Shown piece by piece: positions 1 through 5,335 of a stretch of DNA of 9,910 nt. Each line of letters begins with the position of its first letter. Position 1 is the first letter of the stretch. The position numbers were made by a program, and so were the translations under genes. The notes under the pieces were generated by a model, which was given only the letters and a program-made list of their open reading frames with translations, did no database searches and was not told where the DNA came from. Origin of the DNA: an uncultured Eubacteriales bacterium (GTDB lineage Bacteria; Bacillota; Clostridia; Monoglobales; Monoglobaceae). The stretch lies in the NCBI GenBank assembly GCA_900545865.1, contig URAN01000081.1, positions 1-9,910 of the forward strand. Reading direction: 5' to 3'.

Positions 1-82
1 TTGAGAATATATATCATTTGACATATATTTGCATATTCTCCGTAGGGGCGCCCCCCATGTGGGTGCCCAAACAATCGAATAA
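1..82. repeat. Dispersed repeat, copy 1 (REP-like, two hairpins)
   Basis: Positions 1-55 are identical to 1168-1222. The match continues to 82/1248 with one small indel and three substitutions. The unit has an AT-rich part bounded by GAGAATAT and ATATTCTC (inverted), then a GC-rich hairpin with arms GGGCGCCC (46-53) and GGGTGCCC (61-68). The change from C to T in the second arm keeps a G-U pair, so the RNA fold is preserved. The left edge is the window edge, so the full length is unknown. No transposase is nearby. It lies downstream of the leftward regulator genes and may also act as a transcript end, although no T-tract is seen. Confidence 0.85.
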
Positions 83-122
83 TCGAACAAATATTGGTAA
101 ATGATATGTATGTTACAATAAT

Positions 123-344
123 TTAATTTCTATTTTCAAATTCATCATCGGTAAAGACGAGCAACTCATCAAGCCGACATTCAAAGATATAACACATTGC
201 TTCAAGATTATCATATTTTATTGATTTTGTTTGATTGTTTATCATTCGTGTAAAGTTTTGATAACTCATTCCCATTTGTTTATAAAGCCAATATTTTGTC
301 TTTCCCCTTTTTTTCAAAAGTTCTAAAGCATTTAATTTAAGCAT
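123..344 (-). CDS. Small Cro/C1-type helix-turn-helix protein (73 aa), second gene of pair
   Basis: This is a small cytoplasmic DNA-binding protein made up almost entirely of one helix-turn-helix domain. The N-terminal helix carries KTKYWL (about residues 15-20), followed by a turn with MGMSYQNFTRM as the likely recognition region (about 24-34), then a helix with LEAMCYIFECRLDELL. The pattern L..MC...EC..D is typical of the HTH_26 / YozG-like branch of the XRE family (from memory). A short acidic tail (TDDEFENRN) follows the domain. The ATG at 344 is preceded by AAGGTG at about 7 nt spacing. This SD nearly touches the stop of the upstream regulator gene, and the gap is only 11 nt, so the two are probably co-transcribed and translationally coupled. 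The two proteins are related to each other, suggesting an old tandem duplication. Target DNA is unknown. The palindrome at 628-650 is an obvious candidate. Confidence 0.85.
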   Translation of the reverse strand: MLKLNALELLKKRGKTKYWLYKQMGMSYQNFTRMINNQTKSIKYDNLEAMCYIFECRLDELLVFTDDEFENRN

Positions 345-355
345 ACATCGTCACC

Positions 356-568
356 TTATTTTTTAATGATTTCAATAATATCACCGGGGTCACATTCAAG
401 AGCAATACACATTTTCAGTATTGAATCCGCCTCATATCTTTTAATTTTATTTTTATAATAGCTGTCGATTGTTTTATAGTGAATTCCGGTCTGTTGCGCC
501 AGCCAATATCTTGTTTTGTTCCGATTCTTTAATGCCTTATCCAGAGAAATTCGTATTTCATAATTCAT
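356..568 (-). CDS. Small Cro/C1-type helix-turn-helix protein (70 aa), first gene of pair
   Basis: A single-domain DNA-binding protein of the XRE superfamily. It has KTRYWLAQQTGI in the first two helices, KTIDSYYKNK in the recognition-helix region, and a C-terminal helix ending MCIALECDPGDIIEIIKK. The last is close to the C..LEC..GDI.EI pattern of HTH_26 (PF13443) proteins. The open frame could begin at a GTG at 577, but that GTG lies inside the Shine-Dalgarno GAGGTGA. The ATG at 568, 6 nt downstream of the SD, is the better start. The gene follows a good leftward promoter (589-617) with an untranslated leader of only about 15 nt. It shares the KT-YWL core with its downstream neighbour. It is much more AT-rich than the housekeeping genes to the right, in line with mobile or accessory DNA. 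Role inferred: repressor or activator of the divergent promoter region. No toxin or effector domain is present. Confidence 0.85.
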   Translation of the reverse strand: MNYEIRISLDKALKNRNKTRYWLAQQTGIHYKTIDSYYKNKIKRYEADSILKMCIALECDPGDIIEIIKK

Positions 569-588
569 AATTGTCACCTCTGATATAA

Positions 589-617
589 AGTATATTTGTT
601 ATATTACATATTGACAA
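589..617 (-). promoter_or_regulatory. Leftward sigma-A promoter for the two regulator genes
   Basis: On the minus strand there is TTGTCA (617-612), a 17 bp spacer and TATACT (594-589), close to consensus at both boxes. Transcription would start near 582, about 15 nt ahead of the ATG at 568. Its -35 box overlaps the -35 of the rightward promoter by five bases, so polymerases for the two directions should compete. The element TGTTATATTACA (597-608) in the spacer resembles the larger operator-like palindrome at 628-650. Confidence 0.75.
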
Positions 618-639
618 TCCAACAAAAATGTTATATAGT
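611..639 (+). promoter_or_regulatory. Rightward sigma-A promoter for the short TTG ORF
   Basis: TTGACA (611-616, perfect consensus), a 17 bp spacer and TATAGT (634-639). The start point should be near 645-646, giving a leader of about 25 nt that carries AAAGGAG (655-661). It overlaps the leftward promoter through the -35 boxes. Confidence 0.8.
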
Positions 640-650
640 ATATGTAACAT
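628..650. promoter_or_regulatory. Operator-like imperfect palindrome over the rightward -10 and start site
   Basis: Half-sites ATGTTA and TAACAT bound a 23 bp imperfect palindrome in which 9 of 11 symmetric positions match. It covers the rightward -10 box and start point, where a bound repressor would block transcription. The octamer TGTTATAT recurs at 597-604 and 629-636, 32 bp apart (about three helical turns), putting a second possible half-operator in the leftward promoter spacer. Binding by the neighbouring HTH proteins is inferred from position only. Confidence 0.55.
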
Positions 651-670
651 ATATAAAGGAGTGTTTTATA

Positions 671-835
671 TTGAAAATAATAAAGAATGAATATGGGGCA
701 AAGGCGGAATTAAAGAGAAAATTTTATAAGGCGTTTTGTTTTATAACAAGGAAAAAACTCATAATTGACGTTACCGGAACTATACTGACCCCGGGGAATG
801 AAGGACGAGGTTGCCGCGGCAAGCGTGCCGCTTGA
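671..835 (+). CDS. Short hypothetical ORF (54 aa, TTG start), possibly truncated
   Basis: The gene signals are good: a near-consensus promoter (611-639), AAAGGAG at 655-661, then 9 nt to a TTG start followed by an AT-rich, lysine-rich frame. The first half (KIIKNEYGAKAELKRKFYKAF) looks like an amphipathic, strongly basic helix. A central FITRKKLIIDVTGTILTPGN follows. The last residues (EGRGCRGKRAA) run into a palindromic GC-rich stretch (GCGGCA/TGCCGC, about 813-828), where base composition changes abruptly. No signal peptide or membrane segment is evident. I have a vague, uncheckable recollection of the VTGT.LTPGN string in small cysteine-rich proteins of gut Clostridia that continue well past this point. 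If that is right, this copy has lost its C-terminus to a repeat insertion. Function unknown. The divergent arrangement with two HTH genes suggests it is their regulatory target. Confidence 0.5.
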   Translation: MKIIKNEYGAKAELKRKFYKAFCFITRKKLIIDVTGTILTPGNEGRGCRGKRAA

Positions 836-1136
836 CCGACCCCGAGCGGAAATTGTCGAACATAATCGCCGAGCCGTGCAGATAACAAAAACAGGGTTCC
901 CGAAAAATGCGGGTTATATGCCACAATCCCGTAGGGGACGGCGTCTCCGACGTCCCACAACACACGAACGAATGGCGCAAAATTATGTGGAATGTAACTG
1001 ATACAAAAATATAAAATATTTTGATTTAATTGCCCGAATCCCGGTTCCGTCTGCCGCTCCCGGACGGCAATGAAAAAATTATTTTGATTTTTGCAGAGGA
1101 GTATGTTTTGCCGGCTTTGAATCAAGTAAAAATAGA
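836..1136. other. Gene-free mosaic of palindromic units
   Basis: I see no credible gene here on either strand. The region holds several short inverted repeats: CCCG/CGGG around 899-915, GGGACG/CGTCCC at about 935-957 within a GTAGGGGACG unit, and CCGTC/GACGG at 1047-1051 and 1063-1067. Open frames crossing it on both strands lack ribosome binding sites and translate the palindromes into low-plausibility Arg/Pro-rich sequence. The composition (GC-rich blocks in an AT-rich setting) suggests accumulated dispersed repeats or the remains of an insertion. Confidence 0.5.
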
Positions 1137-1158
1137 GGGCGACCACGCGGGGTCGCCC
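1137..1158. repeat. REP-like hairpin unit
   Basis: GGGCGACC (1137-1144) and GGTCGCCC (1151-1158) form a perfect 8 bp stem with a 6 nt loop, followed by CCTAC. It is the reverse orientation of the GTAGGGGCG hairpin type at 42-68 and 1209-1234. Together with copy 2 of the long repeat it makes a roughly symmetrical structure: a GC hairpin, an AT-rich palindrome, then a GC hairpin (1137-1234). Confidence 0.7.
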
Positions 1159-1167
1159 CTACAAATG

Positions 1168-1248
1168 TTGAGAATATATATCATTTGACATATATTTGCA
1201 TATTCTCCGTAGGGGCGCCCCCGTGTGGGCGCCCGAACAATCTAATAA
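1168..1248. repeat. Dispersed repeat, copy 2 (REP-like, two hairpins)
   Basis: Direct repeat of 1-82, with 55 identical leading bases. The GC-rich hairpin here is perfect: GGGCGCCC at 1213-1220 and again at 1227-1234, a self-complementary octamer. The AT-rich part carries GAGAATAT/ATATTCTC as inverted ends. The two copies are in the same orientation and enclose the regulator/short-ORF cassette. Confidence 0.85.
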
Positions 1249-1301
1249 ACGGTATAATTAATGAGGATAACCGCACAAAATTTATAAAACATAATAAAGC
1301 A

Positions 1302-1330
1302 AAAAAGCTCGGTGAATATCCGAGCTTTTT
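1302..1330 (-). terminator. Intrinsic terminator of the cysteine-rich protein gene
   Basis: AAAAAGCTCGG (1302-1312) and CCGAGCTTTTT (1320-1330) form a perfect 11 bp stem with a 7 nt loop. On the minus strand the stem ends in a T-run, 42 nt after the stop codon at 1372. The T-runs on both strands make it potentially bidirectional. An outer inverted repeat ATAACCGCA/TGCGGTTAT (1267-1275 and 1330-1338) surrounds it. Confidence 0.9.
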
Positions 1331-1371
1331 GCGGTTATGCCTTTGAACGGCACGTGTTTATTTTAAAACCA

Positions 1372-2364
1372 TTATCTTCCGCAGCCGCATCCGCCGCAGC
1401 TTCCGCAACCGCAACCGCTGCTATTGTTGTCAGAGGTTTTTGCGGGCGGAAAGAATTCGTCAATCGGGAATCTTATATCATTAAAGAGATTGCACGGCTT
1501 GCCTTCGGTTGCCGACGGACATTCCTGGGTCGGAATACAGAAATCAACCGCATCAATCAAGAGTTGGGTATCGCGTTCAAGACGAATGATAGAGAAAAGT
1601 CCGTAAGATACGTTTATATGTCTTATATTATCGCTTATCACAAGGTCATCATCAAAACAGTCACAAATTGAGTCGGGGAAGAAATCGCGGTTTGCGGTTG
1701 AGGCAACCTCGTCACAGTCACAGTCACAGCAGCATCTTGCTTCTTCGATGCTTGCTGCAAGGGCAACTGGCTCAACCGTTTCGACAACAACGGTCGGCAT
1801 AGCCGTGTTTTGCCAGCTGTTTGAAATGTCACAGCCGTTTCCCAAGTTAAAGTTGGATTTGAATACCTTTGAATTACCCTCAGAACCGTAAAGTATAACG
1901 CGCTTGTCATAAGTCGTGAGACCATAGACGGTGGTTGGATTGCATACTCCGGTGAATACCTCTAATGTAGTTCGTACAAAGAATTTGAGGTCAACGGAAA
2001 AATAGCCGTTGTTAAAGGACAAAGGTTCAATATTTGTATAAACCCATATTATCTCGGCGCGTTTGAGCTTTACGTTAATGGCATTATCCAAAAGCGCTTG
2101 GTCGGCGGCGGTAAGATATACCCTTGCATCCGACACACAATCGCGGTCGCGGCACGAATCATAGATTTGGTTACCGCTTATGCACACCGGTTCGGAAAAT
2201 TCGGAAGACCTGCGGCGGCGTGTTTCAACGGCCTCTGCCGCGGTGTCCGCCGCTGCCGCTGCGGCTGCTTCTGCCTCTGAATTGTCATTGTCTACCGTAC
2301 AACAGGTAACGCCGCCGGGGTTGTTCCTGCGGTTTCTTTCGTTTCTGTCACATCTTTCATTCAT
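1372..2364 (-). CDS. Cysteine-rich protein with poly-Ala and Gly/Cys tail; putative spore-surface protein
   Basis: 330 residues with 23 cysteines. In order: a basic, Asn/Arg-rich N-terminus with a CC pair at 21-22; an Ala/Glu-rich stretch (29-46) ending in RRRR; a likely folded core (about 70-200) with ARVYLTAADQALLDNAINVKLKR and beta-like FSVDLKFFVRTTLEVFTG; CCCDCDCD at 211-218; a second beta-like segment (about 240-290) with YGLFSIIRLERDTQLLIDAV followed by CIPTQEC; and a Gly/Cys tail from 317. There is no signal peptide or membrane segment. The start is the ATG at 2364, which has GGAG 7 nt upstream. An in-frame ATG 11 codons earlier has no SD. The dense cysteines and low-complexity ends suggest a self-assembling, disulfide-linked protein. 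The core reminds me of conserved Clostridia spore-envelope proteins (the exosporium lattice protein CsxA is one possible relative), but this is inference. The gene stands alone with its own terminator. I found no convincing sporulation sigma-factor promoter by eye. A metal-binding role is an alternative. Confidence 0.8.
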   Translation of the reverse strand: MNERCDRNERNRRNNPGGVTCCTVDNDNSEAEAAAAAAADTAAEAVETRRRRSSEFSEPVCISGNQIYDSCRDRDCVSDARVYLTAADQALLDNAINVKLKRAEIIWVYTNIEPLSFNNGYFSVDLKFFVRTTLEVFTGVCNPTTVYGLTTYDKRVILYGSEGNSKVFKSNFNLGNGCDISNSWQNTAMPTVVVETVEPVALAASIEEARCCCDCDCDEVASTANRDFFPDSICDCFDDDLVISDNIRHINVSYGLFSIIRLERDTQLLIDAVDFCIPTQECPSATEGKPCNLFNDIRFPIDEFFPPAKTSDNNSSGCGCGSCGGCGCGR

Positions 2365-2414
2365 AATAAATCTCCATTCCGCCGCCCTGCCCGGCATAAA
2401 ATAATGATTGAATT

Positions 2415-2452
2415 TCTCTTATCCGCAGGGAAGTTATCGATAAGAGATTTTT
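2415..2452. other. Hairpin with T-run in the spacer upstream of the cysteine-rich gene
   Basis: TCTCTTATC (2415-2423) and GATAAGAGA (2439-2447) form a perfect 9 bp stem with a 15 nt loop, followed by TTTTT on the plus strand. Read rightward it looks like an intrinsic terminator, yet no rightward gene precedes it. It could stop antisense transcription. Read leftward it would be in the 5' leader of the cysteine-rich gene. Confidence 0.5.
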
Positions 2453-2599
2453 GTCCGTATGCCAAAGGGCGTATGCGGACAATTAATTTCGCCGGAGCCG
2501 CTGGCGCAAATCTTTTGCGCCAGCGGCCAAAGTCAAGCTTTTTTTGCCTGTGTTTTTGCGTATGACCGCACGGGCAACGGTCATTAATATCATACGGAC
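2453..2599. repeat. 147 bp block of nested inverted repeats
   Basis: Perfect 9 bp inverted ends GTCCGTATG (2453-2461) and CATACGGAC (2591-2599) enclose three further hairpins. The first runs from TTGTCCG to CGGACAA (2451-2482). The second is a perfect 14 bp stem, GCCGCTGGCGCAAA (2497-2510) with its complement (2514-2527), closed by only 3 nt. The third is ATGACCG/CGGTCAT (2562-2568 and 2578-2584). A T7 run follows at 2539-2545. There is no coding frame. It could be a miniature palindromic element or a structured untranslated RNA. Confidence 0.6.
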
Positions 2600-2712
2600 G
2601 AGAGGTTGTTTTTGTTCATATAATTCGAACCGAAATTACATAAGGTTGAGTCTCAAAAAGAAAAATTGTTAAAAACGACTAAAATAAAGAAAAAAGATTG
2701 TGAATTATTCGG

Positions 2713-2741
2713 TTGATTTTTAAACGAAAATAAGGTACAAT
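2713..2741 (+). promoter_or_regulatory. Promoter of the EF-G-like gene
   Basis: TTGATT (2713-2718), a 17 bp spacer and TACAAT (2736-2741) place the start near 2748, giving a leader of about 68 nt without obvious structure. AAAAGGAGG at 2797-2805 precedes the gene. The rest of the 2600-2815 stretch is AT-rich spacer. Confidence 0.65.
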
Positions 2742-2815
2742 TATAGAGTAGTTTCAAATAGATTTTTGGAATATAAATTAATAATGATTATATGTTAAAA
2801 GGAGGCTGATTGTTT

Positions 2816-4879
2816 ATGAAACTATATGACACATCTAACATCAAAAACTTTTGTTTGCTGGGGCACGGCAACGCCGGTAAGACATCACTTGCCGAGGCAA
2901 TGCTTTATACATCGGGTAACACCGACCGTCTGGGAAGAACGGCGGACGGTAACACCGTGATGGATTTTGACCCCGAGGAGATAAAACGTAAATTTTCGAT
3001 AAGTACGGCTCTTGCGTCGTGTGAATGGAACGGCGTAAAGTTTAATATATTGGACACCCCGGGTTATTTCGATTTTGTCGGCGAGGTTCAAGAGGCGGTT
3101 AGGGTTGCCGATGCGGCGGTAATCGTTCTGAGCGGAAAGTCAGGTTTGACCGTTGGTGCGGAAAAAGCATGGAAGTATTGCGAGGACAAGAAACTTCCCC
3201 GATTGATTTTTATAAATAAGGTCGATGACGAACGCGTGAACTATCAGCAGGTTCTTCAACAGCTCAAAGATAAGTACGGCAAAAAGATTGCGCCGTTCCA
3301 GCTGCCAATGAGAGAGGGCGACAAGATTACGGGATTCGTGAACATTGTTGAGCGTGAGGCGAGAAAGTTTGACGGAAGCCGAACGGTAACCGCCGAAACC
3401 CCCGAGGAACTCAAAGGCGAGCTTGAAGGTTTGAGAGAGATGATTTGTGAGGCGGTTGCCGAAACATCGGAAGAACTTATGGACAAATATTTCTCGGGAG
3501 AGGAGTTTACTCTGCCCGAAATGTACGCGGCTTTGCGCCAAGGCGTGGCAGAGGGTGACATAGTACCCGTTCTGTGCGGAAGCGCATATCACAAACTCGG
3601 TATTTCATCGCTTATGAATGCAATACACGCATACTTCCCGGCACCCGACAGCCGTGACGAATTCGTTATGGCGGAGAAAAAGGACGGAACACAGTCAAGA
3701 TTAAAGGTTGACGTAAGCGACCCGATGTCTGCACTTGTGTTTAAGACCGTTGCCGACCCGTATGTGGGAAAGCTTTCGTATTTTAAGGTTTATTCGGGCG
3801 TTATGACCCCCGATACGACCGTCTATAATATGAATAAGGATATAAATGAAAAAATCGGCAAGATATTTGTTGTGAACGGAAAGAAACAGACAGAGGTCGA
3901 ACGTCTCAATGCAGGTGACATCGGTGCGGTTGCAAAACTCACGGGGACGGCAACGGGCGATACGCTCAGCGGTCTTAATCACCCGTTAAAGCTTGAGGGA
4001 ATCGATTTTGCAAAGCCGAATATGTCGCTTGCTGTTGTTTCAAAGAACAAGGGCGATGAGGATAAGATTGCACAGGGCTTGACAAAACTTATGGAAGAGG
4101 ATAAGACTTTTAAACTCGAAATAAACAAAGAAACGCGCCAGCAGATACTTAAAGGTCTCGGCGACCAGCACATAGAGGTAATAGTAAGCAAGCTTAAAAA
4201 CAAGTTCGGCGTGGATATTTCATTCGAAACACCTAAAGTTCCGTACCGCGAGGCAATCCGCAAAAAAGTTACGGTTGAGGGCAAGCACAAAAAGCAGTCG
4301 GGAGGTCACGGACAATACGGTCATGTAAAGATTGAGTTTGAGCCGAACGATAACGGCTTGGTGTTCGAGGAAAAAGTTTTCGGCGGCAGCGTTCCGAAAG
4401 GATATTTCCCCGCAGTTGAGAAAGGTCTTGCTGAATCAATGGCGCGCGGCGTTCTTGCCGGGTATCCGATGGTCGGATTAAAGGCGACATTGATTGACGG
4501 TTCGTATCACGATGTCGATTCGTCCGAAATGGCGTTTAAGATTGCCGCGAACCTTGCGTACAAAGCAGGTATGGAACAGGCGTCACCGGTAATCCTCGAA
4601 CCGATAGGACATTTGAAAGTTACCGCGCCCGACAGCTATACGGGCGACATAATCGGCGATATAAACAAGCGCCGCGGACAGATGCTCGGCATGACGCCGA
4701 TCGGTGACGGAATGACCGAGATAGAGGGCGAAGTGCCCATGGCGGAAATGCATACATATTCATCGGATTTGCGCAGTATGACCCAGGCGCGCGGCGATTT
4801 CAGCTTTGAATTCGACCGTTACGCCGATGCTCCGTCGAATATTGCCGAAAAGATAATTGCGGCGGCTAAGGCGGAATGA
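2816..4879 (+). CDS. fusA2: Elongation factor G-like translational GTPase (EF-G-2 type), 687 aa
   Basis: A ribosome-associated GTPase of the EF-G superfamily. The G-domain motifs are in order: P-loop GHGNAGKTS (16-24), a switch I region with KRKFSIS (57-63), DTPGYFDF (80-87), NKVD (134-137) and a G5-like GSAYHKLGI. The second half matches EF-G domains II-V, including a domain IV stretch rich in HKKQSGGHGQYGHVKIEFEP and GYFPAVEKGLAESM, and a domain V ending MAEMHTYSSDLRSMTQARGDFSFEFDRY. Length is normal for EF-G. Canonical EF-G has DTPGHVDF with a catalytic His. Here Tyr84 replaces it and Ser replaces the switch I Thr, features I associate with the EF-G-like paralogues common in Clostridia rather than with housekeeping fusA. 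It is also outside any rpsL-rpsG-tuf cluster. The start chosen is the ATG at 2816 (GGAGG 10 nt upstream). An in-frame TTG at 2810 is only 4 nt from the SD. The exact role of the paralogue is uncertain. Confidence 0.9.
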   Translation: MKLYDTSNIKNFCLLGHGNAGKTSLAEAMLYTSGNTDRLGRTADGNTVMDFDPEEIKRKFSISTALASCEWNGVKFNILDTPGYFDFVGEVQEAVRVADAAVIVLSGKSGLTVGAEKAWKYCEDKKLPRLIFINKVDDERVNYQQVLQQLKDKYGKKIAPFQLPMREGDKITGFVNIVEREARKFDGSRTVTAETPEELKGELEGLREMICEAVAETSEELMDKYFSGEEFTLPEMYAALRQGVAEGDIVPVLCGSAYHKLGISSLMNAIHAYFPAPDSRDEFVMAEKKDGTQSRLKVDVSDPMSALVFKTVADPYVGKLSYFKVYSGVMTPDTTVYNMNKDINEKIGKIFVVNGKKQTEVERLNAGDIGAVAKLTGTATGDTLSGLNHPLKLEGIDFAKPNMSLAVVSKNKGDEDKIAQGLTKLMEEDKTFKLEINKETRQQILKGLGDQHIEVIVSKLKNKFGVDISFETPKVPYREAIRKKVTVEGKHKKQSGGHGQYGHVKIEFEPNDNGLVFEEKVFGGSVPKGYFPAVEKGLAESMARGVLAGYPMVGLKATLIDGSYHDVDSSEMAFKIAANLAYKAGMEQASPVILEPIGHLKVTAPDSYTGDIIGDINKRRGQMLGMTPIGDGMTEIEGEVPMAEMHTYSSDLRSMTQARGDFSFEFDRYADAPSNIAEKIIAAAKAE

Positions 4880-4933
4880 TAAAAAGATTGAGCTGATTTT
4901 GACAAATTTTATTGAATTTGAGAAAAATTTTTC

Positions 4934-4962
4934 TTGACAAAGCGGCATCAATATGTTATCAT
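4934..4962 (+). promoter_or_regulatory. Promoter of rpsO
   Basis: TTGACA (4934-4939), a 17 bp spacer and TATCAT (4957-4962), with a start point near 4969. It lies 55 bp after the EF-G-like stop. Only weak AT-rich inverted repeats (CAAATT/AATTTG, 4903-4920; the palindrome 4921-4934) separate it from that gene, so some read-through is possible. Confidence 0.8.
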
Positions 4963-4969
4963 ATTTTTT

Positions 4970-5048
4970 AGTAACCTGAAACGCAGAGCATGGGGCAAAG
5001 CTTTCACCGCCCTGTTCCGGGTTTCATGGGGATTAGTATATTACGGAG
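4970..5048 (+). promoter_or_regulatory. Structured rpsO leader, candidate S15 autoregulatory RNA
   Basis: CCTGAAAC (4975-4982) pairs with GTTTCATGG (5021-5029) around one bulged base. Inside this helix, GGGC (4993-4996) pairs with GCCC (5009-5012), extended by G-U pairs. The leader ends in GGAGG (5045-5049), ahead of the start codon. rpsO leaders that bind S15 and repress translation are known in several bacterial groups with differing structures. That this one does so is inference from position and fold. Confidence 0.5.
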
Positions 5049-5054
5049 GTGAAA

Positions 5055-5324
5055 ATGACAATGGATAAGGAAACAAAGCAGGAGATTATCAAAAAGTATG
5101 CGACCCACGAGGGTGATACAGGTTCACCCGAGGTTCAGATTGCAATTCTCACATACAGAATCAATCACTTGAACGAACACCTTAAAGACCACAAAAAAGA
5201 CCACCACTCAAGACGCGGTCTGCTTAAAATGGTCGGTGTAAGACGCAGCTTTTTAAGCTATCTCGCAAAGAAAGATATTGAGAGGTATCGTGCTATTGTC
5301 GAAAAATTAGGTTTAAGACACTAA
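5055..5324 (+). CDS. rpsO: 30S ribosomal protein S15
   Basis: A small primary-binding ribosomal protein that recognises the central domain of 16S rRNA and nucleates assembly of the 30S platform. The 89-residue length equals that usual for S15. Family signatures are all present: ATHEGDTGSPEVQIAILT near the N-terminus, INHLNEHLKDHKKDHHSRRGLL in the middle (the conserved His/Asp/Ser/Arg rRNA-contact region), and VRRSFLSYLAKKDIERYRAIVEKLGLR at the end. The start is the ATG at 5055, 5 nt after GGAGG. The GTG at 5049 lies within the SD and the ATG at 5061 is too far away. It has its own promoter and a structured leader, and is followed by a hairpin and then pnp. The rpsO-pnp order is conserved in many bacteria. 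Confidence 0.97.
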   Translation: MTMDKETKQEIIKKYATHEGDTGSPEVQIAILTYRINHLNEHLKDHKKDHHSRRGLLKMVGVRRSFLSYLAKKDIERYRAIVEKLGLRH

Positions 5325-5335
5325 TATGCATATTG

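Noticed and set aside
569..577. GTG start for the first HTH gene
   Set aside because: The GTG is part of the Shine-Dalgarno GAGGTGA. The ATG at 568 has ideal spacing.
798..1001. 67-residue rightward open frame starting MKDEVAAASVPL
   Set aside because: It begins inside the short ORF in another frame, without an SD, and spans the GTAGGGGACG palindrome, giving Arg-rich runs.
724..1146. 140-residue leftward open frame and a 66-residue overlapping one at 780-980
   Set aside because: They run antisense through the short ORF and the palindromic units, have no convincing ribosome binding site, and read as low-plausibility sequence generated by the repeats.
1..1248. CRISPR array from the repeated hairpins
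   Set aside because: Only two long copies 1.17 kb apart with genes between them. No regular spacers and no cas genes.
2810..2815. TTG start for the EF-G-like gene
   Set aside because: Only 4 nt from GGAGG and a rare start codon. The ATG at 2816 fits better and gives the usual family N-terminus.
4975..5030. tRNA-like stretch (contains CTGTTCCGGG resembling a T-arm)
   Set aside because: No acceptor stem, D-arm or anticodon arm can be drawn. The pairing fits an mRNA leader.
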